Of a DNA stretch of 64,000 nt, positions 55,403-64,000 are shown one piece after another; position 1 is the first letter of the stretch, and each line of letters begins with the position of its first letter. Origin of the DNA: Balamuthia mandrillaris. Its lineage: Eukaryota; Discosea; Longamoebia; Balamuthiidae. The notes under the pieces are model-generated. The model did not search any database. It was not told the origin of the DNA and saw nothing but the letters and a program-made list of their open reading frames with translations. Both the position numbers and the translations under genes were made by a program. The stretch is taken from positions 62,001-126,000 of the forward strand of contig JAVKOQ010000003.1 of assembly GCA_031835245.1 (NCBI GenBank), given 5' to 3'.

Positions 55403-57945
55403 CATTCTAACGGAAAACAACATAGGGGCCAATAGCTTGCAGAGTTCTACGACTGCGATGTTATCCAAAGCTACGGCAGTACTTGCTCAAACAGATGAAG
55501 ACGGGGAAGCTACTCTTAAGAGACGGTTGCAGCAGCACCACACCGCTGTAACTTTCTCCATAAAGAATATTCTCATGGCGGCAGAACTTATTCGCGGAGA
55601 TTCGGCGGTACAACCTCGACTATTTTTTGTTCATTTCGTTTGAGAGATGTATTGATGTTCATTTCTTCAAAAAGCTGGAAGAGAAGACAGAAGCGCAAGA
55701 AGCTCCACCAACAAGTGTTGTAGAAATGAATCAAATAAGAATGAGCCAACCGGTAAAAAGAGGTACAGTCAGTGCGTCGTTCCGCCTTTCTGATTACCCA
55801 GAAAACGAAGTCAAAGAAGTACAGAAACTGTTTAGAAAAGGCCTTATGCTTGTCCGAATGCGGAAACTTGGTACCACCGCAATCTCTTATTATCCTTCTT
55901 TTTCATGTCTCCTCACATAAGTTTCTACCGTAATCGTCAGTAAATGATTTTAAGGATTCGAAGGTTTCGGAAGGCCAACGCAAGCGTGCTATGGTATTGA
56001 GAGAAATAATATCTACTGAACGAACGTATGTTGCTGCACTGGACGCCTGTATACATGTGAGTAGTTTCAAAATGACCATCACCTTAAATGGCCCGCTGAC
56101 GTGACATTTCATTGTCAGCATTTTATGGCACCGATGAAAGACGCTTCAACCAGAAATAAGCCCTGCATTACTGAGGCAGAAGCATCAATTATATTCTCTT
56201 CTTTGGAAGTGCTTTATCAGGTATTTTTTGCCTCGCTTACATAGGAGAATCCAGCCTACTAACCTATGACACCCATCAAGGTCAACGGGGAAATTCTTAA
56301 AGAATTGGAGGGACGCTTAAGCGGCTGGCCTGAAGTAAACACATTTGGAGACGTGTTTCTCAAAATGGTTTCCTTTTCTGTTGTTTAAAACTTTTTTCTT
56401 TATTGTAGAATCTCACGTTTGCGTTCGTATCAGGTGCCAATGATGAAAGTCTATTCTACCTACATAAATAACTATCAAGAAGGTATAGATGTTTTACGGA
56501 AATTAGAGGCCAAAAATACCGAGTTTTCAGCTCTGTTGCAGGTTCGATAATATTGGTCCTCACCACAACATAATTTGGAAAAAAACAAGTTTTTTTAACT
56601 CGCATCTATCCCAAATGGCATTGTAGGAATGTACACGATCAGCAAAAGCAGCTGGTCATCTTGATCTTGCTTCCCTTCTTATTCAACCAGTACAACGACT
56701 TCCTCGTTATGAACTGTTGCTGCGAGAGCTCATCAAGTATACTGAGGTAGATCTTGTTCATGCATATTGGTCAGCTTATTGTAATTTTTTCTGAAACATT
56801 TCCACGCAGACTACTCATGTGGATTACCACAACCTCTGCGAAGCTATGGAGAAGGTCAAGGAATTAAATGGCTTTGTCAACGAGCGCAAGAGAGCACAAG
56901 ATAACCGCAACCGTATTTTAAGGCTCCAGAACAACACAGAAAATATGCCTCTGGTGCGTTAACTCTACTTCATTTTCATAAGTAATGCTTCTGCTTACAA
57001 TTTACTTTGTTCCTAAAGGTCTTGGTGAAGCCCCACCGTGTATTAGTTAAGGAGGGAGACATAACAGGATGGTCTTCCGTGGATACACACAGGCGCAAAT
57101 CACATGTGTGCTTGTTCAATGACCTCGCTGTCAGACTCCGAAAAAAGGTCAGTTGCTTGCACATTTCTCTGCCCAAACACTTTTACTTACTTTAGTAAGA
57201 GCAGTCGGAGGATCGCTTCGAATATGAAGAGAGCATCAGTTTTGTGGGCTTGGAGTTGAGTGATACTGTCGGTAAGTGCTTTTACCAGATGGTGTTTTCC
57301 AGTTATTTTTTTTGTTCCTAATGATGCCATTAAGCGGGAGAAACCAATGCTTTTGTACTGAAGCGACCAGAGGGCATTTGGGCCTTTCTGTGCAGCAGTC
57401 CAGAGGAGGTAAGTCTTTGGTTTTGGTATTTTATTTTGGATTATTTCAACCCGCCAGTTCATTGATTTAACGTCATCATCTCTTCTGCAGAAAAAGCTTT
57501 GGTTGGAGGAGTTTAGGCAAACTCTGGAATCATGGAAGCTGCAGGAAATGGTCAACCATGAGATTTCAAACAACAAAGATGACCGTGAAGGCACGTCACC
57601 CTCTATTTCTCTATCTTTCGTCGTTTCTCTTTCTAACGTTCTTCTTCAGACCTTCAAATCTTGAGCGCAACATATGGCAACTTGTCCGATCCAAAATATT
57701 GTATAGATGTGACGCAGCATTTGCAAGAGATGTGCGAGAAACAGGGCGGAAGGAAGCTAGTAATCGCTGGACGGGATCCGAAGAAGAACTTACCAGGCTT
57801 CATCGACCCTCTCAGGAAAGGCAAAACGCCCATGCTGCGCTCTCTCACGGCAAAGCGACAACTGACGATTGTGTGGGCTGACAAACACGGTCCTCACACT
57901 CGCACTTTTGGGGATAAGGAGCAGGTCCACATTCAAGCCTCCTGA
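53527..57945 (+). CDS. Rho guanine nucleotide exchange factor (DH-PH) with GGY/Q-rich N-terminus
   Basis: A multi-exon gene starting M-D-P-Y at 53527, then spliced to a long exon. Residues 20-200 are Gly/Tyr-rich, followed by a Gln/Pro-rich stretch (prion-like low complexity). A helical middle region follows. The DH domain begins V-L-R-E-I-I-S-T-E-R-T-Y-V-A-A-L and holds the signature L-I-Q-P-V-Q-R-L-P-R-Y-E-L-L-L-R-E-L. The PH domain runs from V-L-V-K-P-H-R-V-L-V-K-E-G-D to W-L-E-E-F-R-Q-T-L. The C-terminal about 90 residues start I-L-S-A-T-Y-G-N-L-S-D-P, a small beta-rich domain of the type sometimes appended to protist signalling proteins. It is likely an activator of a Rho/Rac GTPase acting on actin. 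(CT)n runs lie in introns at 54920-54947 and 55368-55398. Confidence 0.85.
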
Positions 57946-58389
57946 CACACGTTCGTGCTTCAAACAAACACCGAAACGAGTAATATTCAACACAAGCGCG
58001 CCTTAGTGTTATCCGCGTATTTACCTGTTGTTATTGTCAATCACATCACATAGCGTAATCATGGTGGGGCGGATGGGGATTGGTCCGTGGAACTGATTCG
58101 TTTAAGGTGGGGGCGTGCCATTGGCCGTCGCCATAATAATCATCGTATGCCGTGTGCCTTTTCGACGCCACCCCCCACAGCTTTTTTTCCCTTTTGAGCG
58201 AATTTTCACGCCTGCTCCACCTGAACACCTTAAAAGCACAGGAAACCTTCCTTCTTCTTTTCTTCTTCTTCTTCTTGTTTTCTTTCTTCTCTGCCCCAAG
58301 TAAGAAAGGAGAGGATCTGCCTGTCTTTACCTTATCCATTAGCACACCTAAACAGCCCCCCTTCCTTGCTTGCTTGTCCCTTCCTTAAG
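57946..58389. other. Spacer upstream of SemiSWEET-like gene
   Basis: 444 bp with a (TTC)n tract at 58248-58276 in the leader. Minus-strand open frames here are low-complexity and unsupported. Confidence 0.5.
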
Positions 58390-58914
58390 ATGAGTTTCTC
58401 TGGTAGCGACGCAGACATCGGAATGGAGACAGTAGGGCTGGTTGCCGCCGTGCTCACCACCGCTTCCTTCTTGCCGCAAGTGATACACACCTTCCGGTCA
58501 CGCTCCACCAAAGACATTTCGCTGGTTATGTACTCAGCGTTCTTGAGTGGAGTTGGTCTGTGGGTGGCATACGGCTTCTATTTCTCTTTGTGGCCAGTGG
58601 TGGTCGCCAACGCCCTCACCTTTATACTTGCTCTCTTCATTTTGTCGATGAAGGTTTGGTGGGAGTTCATACGCCCACCACTCCCTCAGCGCAACAAAGC
58701 AGAGGACTTGGAGGGAGGAGAGCTGTCCTTCGTTGCCAGCCCACCAAAAACCCGCCGCCTCAAAGACAGTCAACACCCTGCCGTCAAAGAGTTGGCGGAG
58801 AAGGGCTCTCAGATTATAACCCCTAGCGATGTTGGCTTGGTTCACTCGCCAAGCTATGCCTCTCTTCTTTCCAACGACGAGGCGGAGAACCCCACTAGCA
58901 GTAACAGCGATTAA
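58390..58914 (+). CDS. SemiSWEET-like sugar transporter (single MtN3/saliva repeat)
   Basis: A single exon of 174 residues. One three-helix MtN3 repeat spans residues 12-100: T-V-G-L-V-A-A-V-L-T-T-A-S-F-L-P-Q-V-I, with the P-Q motif of helix 1, T-F-R-S-R-S-T-K-D-I-S-L, then G-L-W-V-A-Y-G and V-V-A-N-A-L-T-F-I-L-A-L-F. A hydrophilic tail of about 70 residues, Ser- and Asp-rich at the end, may be regulatory. SemiSWEETs dimerise to make a sugar facilitator and are typical of bacteria; eukaryotic SWEETs have seven helices. A lone repeat here suggests lateral gain or an unusual paralogue. Confidence 0.82.
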   Translation: MSFSGSDADIGMETVGLVAAVLTTASFLPQVIHTFRSRSTKDISLVMYSAFLSGVGLWVAYGFYFSLWPVVVANALTFILALFILSMKVWWEFIRPPLPQRNKAEDLEGGELSFVASPPKTRRLKDSQHPAVKELAEKGSQIITPSDVGLVHSPSYASLLSNDEAENPTSSNSD

Positions 58915-59093
58915 TTGATGGATATGAAGTGACTACTCCTTCCCTTTCAACGGGATAGATAATCCTGAGGAATAGAAGTGCTCTGTTCCCCTCTTTGCTT
59001 CCTTTTACACATTGTCTTCTCTCGAAACAAAGTAGTTGGTACATGACTCTGCATTTTTATTTTCCAGAAGCAGGTTCCTGCTTTTCCACAGCG

Positions 59094-61094
59094 TTATTGT
59101 TGGTTTTTCAAGGTTGAGTTCAGGTTTGCAGCCACCGTGTCCAAAAAGCCATCCGTGGTGAGGTAATGCTCTGGCTTGGTTCTGTTTCATTAACACATAT
59201 TTCGTCAATATTGTGGATACCGAAAGAGAAAGAGAAAAGAGAGAAAGCGAGGAAAGAGGAGAGGAGACATACGCGGCCCCATGAATACAAAGTGCAAGAT
59301 CCTTGGTCATTTTGCCCGACTCAACGGTCTCAACGCAAACCTTTTCCAAAGTCTGGCTAAAGGCAGCAAGTTGGGCGTTATTGTCGAGCTTAGCCCTATG
59401 AGCTAGACCTCTTGTCCAGGCAAAGATGCTTGCTATGGGGTTAGTGCTTGTGGGTTTGCCCTTCTGATGTTCGCGATAGTGACGGGTAACAGTGCCGTGT
59501 GCTGCCTCCGTTTCGATGGTCTTTCCATCAGCGCACATGAGAACACTAGTCATCAATCCCAAAGAGCCAAATCCTAAAACAAGGTAAGGCAGTCAGACAA
59601 GAAATCTCCAGATGACGCCTAGACTGCTTGAGTCTAAAGGGCAGATTAATAACCTTGGGCTACAATGTCAGACTGTACATCGCCGTCGTAGTTTTTGCAA
59701 GCCCAAACGAAGCCACCGTTGGACTTGAGGGCGAAGGCAACCATGTCATCAATAAGACGATGTTCATACCACATTTTCTTCTCCTCAAACTTGGTTTTAT
59801 AGGTGGTGTCGTAGATGTGCTGAAAGATGTCCTTGAACCTGCCGTCATATTTCTTAAGGATGGTGTTCTTGCTACTAAAGTAAAGCGGCCATTCCTTCAT
59901 CAAGGCGTACTGGAAGCAGCTGTGCGCAAAATCAGTGATGGCCTGTATGCACAATGTGCAGCGTCAGTTCATAAACGACAAATGAAATTTGCGTGCACAT
60001 AATAAGGATTCGTACCTCTTCTGTGTTGTACATGCCAAGAGCCACTCCTGGGTGTTGAAAGTCAAACACTTGAAAGCTCTGCTTTGTTGAGCCGTCCTTC
60101 GGCGTGAAGACCAACTCAAGCTTGCCGGGTTTGCCGATTACTATATCAGTGGCCTTGTATTGGTCCCCAAACGCATGTCTGCCAATGACGATGGGTTGGG
60201 TCCATCCTGGCACCAGCCGAGGAATGTTTTTGCACACGATAGGCTCACGGAAGACCGTCCCTCCAAGTATATTACGAATGGTGCCGTTGGGACTCAGCCA
60301 CATTTTCTTTAGTTTGAACTCTTGCACGCGTTTCTCGTCTGGGGTAATAGTGGCACATTTGATGCCCACGTTGTACTTCTTTATCGCCTCAGCAGCGTCC
60401 CTTGTGACTTGGTCTTCCGTTTGGTCACGGTGCTCCATTCCCAAGTCAAAATACTTGAGGTCCACGTTCAGGTAAGGCAAGATCAGCTGTACAAGCGGAA
60501 GAATAGGAAGAAAAAGAAGGGGAAGCAGAAGCAGAAGCAGAAGCAGAAGCAGAAGCAGAAGCAGAAGCAGAAGAAGAACAAGAAGAAGAAGAAGAAGAAC
60601 AAGAACAAGAACAAGAAGAACAAGAAGAACAAGAAGAAGAACAAGAAGAAGAACAACAACAACAACAAGGACACGATGTGAAGTGTGAGTGGTGAGGTAG
60701 CTCTTAAATGGAGGCGGCCCAAAAGGGAGGGAGGGACGTGCCTTTTCCTTAATTTTGGCCCAGATGATTCTTGTCATTTCATCTCCGTCCAACTCTACAA
60801 TTGGGTTCTTCACGTCAATTTTTGCAAGAGCGGTGCCAAAGCAAGCTACTTGCCCTGTATTTGCCCAGAGGGGAAAAATTGAACTTAGTGCCCAAATACT
60901 CGGGTTCTTCCACCCAACTTGGAGGGAGAAGGAGCCAGTGAGAGGGGTGAGACGGACGAACCTTGAGAGCAAACCCATCCTCGAAGAACAGCGGTGTTTC
61001 TTAAGCCCTGCGACGGCGCGTAGGGGGCCACCAAGGAAGAAGAAGAACGGGCCAGCAGGGAGGAGGAGGAGAAAGGCGTCGTCCTGCGCAACAT
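59094..61094 (-). CDS. IDH2: NADP-dependent isocitrate dehydrogenase, mitochondrial
   Basis: About six exons on the minus strand. Exon 1 (from 61094) is a Ser/Arg-rich presequence. The enzyme follows: [23 protein letters not shown]-x-[21 protein letters not shown] (isocitrate-binding Ser, Asn and Arg), then [44 protein letters not shown] and [11 protein letters not shown]. All are typical of eukaryotic homodimeric NADP-IDH, which makes 2-oxoglutarate and NADPH. The final exon ends L-K-N-Q-Q at 59094. Confidence 0.95.
60515..60672. repeat. Compound (GCAGAA)n-(GAA)n-(CAAGAA)n array
   Basis: About eight GCAGAA hexamers, then GAA and CAAGAA units and a short CAA run, in an intron of the IDH gene. 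Confidence 0.95.
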
Positions 61095-61263
61095 TCTGTT
61101 TTCGCTTTTTATCTTTTTTTGTTGCGTTTAAGGAGGGTAGAAATCTCGCGGAACGGAGCACCTTTTATTTAAGGTGGACTGAGGACGTGGTCGGCGTCGA
61201 ACCCGCGATGCCTTCGTTCGTGTCGACCTGTGTTTTGCACAAAGCAACCAAAGAGAAAAAGAC

Positions 61264-62484
61264 ATGCGCAAGGCCAAGACCCTCCTCCTCCTCCCAAGAT
61301 CTTCTCCCAATCCGTGCCCTCTTCACTGGCGTTGGAAATGCAGAAACGACTTTAGGGCTTGGTTATCGCAACCCCGGCGAGCATGCTCCACAGCGTGTAG
61401 CGCCTCATCTTCTCTAGGCTCTCGGGAGCAACCCACCGCTGGCCGTAATGAGGCACCACAAAGCGAGGCCGGTGGTGCCACCTCTCCAACCTCCTGCAAA
61501 ACACACAGCGCTATGTCTCCACACTACGACCAGGATGCTGTACCACTTTCTACAGATGTGATAACTGCCAAAAAGGGGCCTTGGGTATGCCGTGCCATTC
61601 CCCTCTTACTGTTATTCGCTTCCCTTACTTTTGTTAGTTACTAACGGGTGTGGTGCAATGTGCTCTGGTAGGAAGAATACATGGAGCACCCCACAGAAGA
61701 GGAGCGAATACTTGTGGCCCAAGAATTGGGAAAAAGCCACTATCACCGTCTTTGTGGAGTTGCCAAGCACAAGTGCAAGCATGGCTACCCGCAGGCTGTT
61801 GTTTTGCCCGCTTTTTCGCCTGCAGGTAGGTCTCTTCTCCTCCTTCCTCCTCTTCCCTCTTCAAATATAACGGAAGATGAGCGCTAACGGAAGAATATAA
61901 TGAAAGGAGAAAATGGTGCAGCGACAGTACACACAGGTGGTCCTTGGCTACGGTGCCCTCTCCTCCAAGACAAAATGACAGAGTGGGAGCGTGCTGGTAG
62001 CATTGAAAAGTACTCAAAGATAGTTAAGCGCAACTCGCAACTGAGGCAAAAAGTAGAAGAAATGCACAAGGTAGTTGCGGAGGAGAGAAGGTACCTCATC
62101 CCAGAGAAGACATTGCAGGAATTGGAAGCAGACCCACAGCAGCGGCTGCGCTTGGGAACAGGATTGTGCGGCATAACCAAGGCACACCACGTTAAATGTC
62201 TTCACGCTCACCTTGCAGACCGCCTAGTGCGAGGAAAGGAGCGCAATGCATTGGGACAGCATATCATGGAACAGCTGCAAGACGAAGGCTACCCTGTTGA
62301 TGGCACTGATAGCTGCCACCGCCTCTGTAATATCTATGCGCGTAAAATACCTGTACGAGATAAGGGCGCCACGAAAGGCTTCCTTCAGCCAAAAATACAG
62401 GTGCTGCAGACTACACCTAGGCCTCCTTCTCTCCAACGTCAACAACGCCATCACCACCCAATGGGAACAGATAAGCAAGAATGA
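61264..62484 (+). CDS. DUF501-family protein
   Basis: Three exons: 61264 or 61513 to about 61584, about 61672-61825, then 61906-62484. The C-terminal core matches DUF501 (a family best known from Actinobacteria): Q-E-L-G-K-S-H-Y-H-R-L-C-G-V-A-K-x-K-C near its start, W-L-R-C-P-L-L, then G-T-G-L-C-G-I-T-K-A-H-H-V-K-C-L-H-A-H-L-A-D with its Cys and His cluster (looks metal-binding) and G-Q-H-I-M-E-Q-L. The upstream frame from 61264 is Arg/Ser-rich and could be an organelle targeting peptide; otherwise the start is the Met at 61513. DUF501 function is unknown. The protein would be about 270-350 residues. Confidence 0.75.
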
Positions 62485-62656
62485 GGATGATGATGATAAA
62501 TGCGACGTAAACTGGCAAAAGAAAAGGCCAAGTCAATTCGAGGAAAATGTTCGCCGTGTTGGTTGAAGAAGCTGGAAAAGAATTGAAAAGAAGAAAATGA
62601 CAAGAGTACGACAGGAACAAGGAGAAGAACTAGAAGAGAAAACGAAAATGGTATTC

Positions 62657-63370
62657 TCATTGAATTTGGCGTAGTCCCTTGCCAAAGTTCCGAAAGACCA
62701 AAATGCCCGTCACCACAAGCAGTACCCGTACGATCAGGGCCAGCACTCCCACCACCACCGGTCCTATCAATTCTACATATCCACCGTTGTTGTGAAGAGT
62801 GGATGGAAGAGGCAGAGGACGATCCAGTCAGTTTATGTAAAATTACCACCGACAAAGAGAGGAAAAAGCCAAATAAATAAACTTACCGCGCGACTCATAT
62901 TCGCTGGGCTTTAGTACCACGACAATTATGACTTTCGTAACGATGTAACAGGGCTCAACCAGTGCAAACACAAAGAACGCTATCATCATCCACCTTACCT
63001 CTTGTTTTGCCTTTTGTGATCATCAGTAAACATAGGGTACACACAAAACATAACATAACAGCCAATGAAAATGGTTAATAGAGGGATGCAGTACCGCGAA
63101 CCAGCAGGCCACTGCCCACAGCACTGTCATAACGACAAAGCCAATGTCTATGTATAATTCATACCCTCCAAATAGAAACTACACGAGCAACAAAAGGATA
63201 GTGGTTAGTTCAACATCCACAAAACTATGTGTAAAGCAGGAGCACAACATACGAGCCCAATCATAAGCACACCGATTACCCCAAGAAACACGTCCACTTT
63301 CAGCAGAGTGGTCCACACTTGAAACACTTTGAACATTGCTGTATTCATGCGTGAGTTGTGATGTTCGCCT

Positions 63371-63415
<45 letters not shown>

Positions 63416-63983
63416 CCTTGGAGAGTTGGGTCAGCACCAATCCTGCGGTAGATAACCCACCCAAATGAACGGTAGACAGCAAAGGAGAGGGCGAGGTTGG
63501 TCGGCACCATGACAGCTATGCACCCAAACCTTACCCAAAAGACTAACGTTCTGTGTATGTCTGGATATTTTTGTATAAAATGGTTGAGAAAAAAAGGGTT
63601 CGACCCATAAAGTAAAAGGAGAGGAGAGAAGATATAAGGACCTGGACTGAAGACCTGGTTGAGGCCATACAATAGAAAAAGAAAAGAAGCCGCCGTGAAT
63701 GAGAACAACTCAAACTTGTTCTCGTTCAAAACCTGGTTTTGTTTTTTTGTTTTGGGTCGATAACGTTGCTTCAAAGGAGACAGGAAGGAAGCAAGGCAGC
63801 GGAGAGGGAGGTAGGTACCCCATCAAAACCAAAATACACGATAAACAGAGAGATGAGAAGAAAGATGACGCCGCTTCCGATGGAGGTCTCCTTGGAGGTA
63901 GCCATCTGATAAATAGAGAAACCCACCACTATGACGCCTTCCAGGATCATCAACGTGAGGAACAGCACGGCTCTTTTCCTCAT
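62657..63983 (-). CDS. Polytopic membrane protein, family not recognised
   Basis: Six exons on the minus strand can be joined: 63983 to about 63820, about 63740-63415, about 63350-63225, about 63180-63095, about 63010-62890, about 62795-62657. Predicted helices include A-V-L-F-L-T-L-M-I-L-E-G-V-I-V-V, G-S-G-V-I-F-L-L-I-S-L-F-I-V-Y-F, V-F-L-G-V-I-G-V-L-M-I-G-L-V, I-D-I-G-F-V-V-M-T-V-L-W-A-V-A, M-M-I-A-F-F-V-F-A-L-V and G-V-L-A-L-I-V-R-V-L-L-V-V-T-G, about eight in total. The short loops and small C-tail (L-R-Q-I-Q) suggest a receptor-like or transporter-like fold, but no signature is visible. The gene may have further 5' exons beyond base 64000, though the M-R-K-R start is plausible. A (GA)n run at 63373-63411 is intronic. 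Confidence 0.6.
63373..63411. repeat. (GA)n microsatellite
   Basis: A GA run in an intron of the terminal minus-strand membrane protein gene, (CT)n on the coding strand. Confidence 0.95.
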
Positions 63984-64000
63984 TTTGAACTAGTGTGACA

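Overview
This window is nuclear DNA from an intron-rich unicellular eukaryote. Nearly every gene is split by GT-AG introns of about 60-250 bp that carry pyrimidine or (CT)n tracts. The gene set includes a phosphorelay hybrid histidine kinase, a DH-PH Rho GEF with a GGY/Q-rich head, F-box/ankyrin proteins with W-A-x-E-N-G-C-P-W repeats, and PCIF1, METTL22, SETD3-like, PPT1 and SAC1 homologues. That mixture fits a free-living amoebozoan-type protist better than an animal, plant or fungus. I cannot name the species from sequence alone. Genes are dense (about 31 protein genes plus one tRNA in 64 kb), on both strands, with short spacers.

Layout. 1-16 kb: 3' end of a Rho GTPase (CAAX box), a beta-trefoil/PhyH dioxygenase (-), an aldo-keto reductase (+), a secreted ADAM-like zinc protease (-), an SPX-aspartoacylase fusion (+), an unrecognised ATP-grasp-like enzyme (+), an F-box/ankyrin-type protein (+) and a GAF-PAS-kinase-receiver hybrid histidine kinase (-). 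16-26.5 kb: a DUF1295 steroid-reductase-like ER membrane enzyme (+), two tandem PX-LURP-one paralogues (-), a nine-exon RlaP-type nucleotidyltransferase fused to an RNA-ligase-like domain whose catalytic lysine is replaced (+), and palmitoyl-protein thioesterase (+). 26.5-38.6 kb: a Ser-rich type I surface protein (-), tRNA-Ser(GCU) (-), a SAC1 phosphoinositide phosphatase (+), a second PhyH protein (+), a METTL22-like methyltransferase (-), an intronless F-box/ankyrin gene (+), a low-complexity gap and a SET-domain protein (-). 38.9-51.4 kb: a mitochondrial HflX GTPase (-), a trypsin-like protease (-), a four-CX9C protein (-), PCIF1 (+), a SETD3-like SET protein (-) and a serine beta-lactamase-like hydrolase (-). 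51.6-64 kb: a secreted protein of unknown family (+), the Rho GEF (+), a SemiSWEET-like transporter (+), mitochondrial NADP-isocitrate dehydrogenase (-), a DUF501 protein (+) and a polytopic membrane protein (-).

The genes do not form an operon-like pathway, but themes recur: phosphoinositide and Rho signalling (Rho, RhoGEF, PX-LOR pair, SAC1), protein and RNA methylation (METTL22, two SET proteins, PCIF1) and RNA repair or modification (RlaP-ligase). The strongest candidate for something new is the RlaP-pseudoligase fusion at 22.1-24.9 kb. A second window-wide signal is the strand polarity of the intronic microsatellites, which are almost always pyrimidine-rich on the coding strand. Exon limits given to the base were read from splice sites with matching phase; others are approximate.
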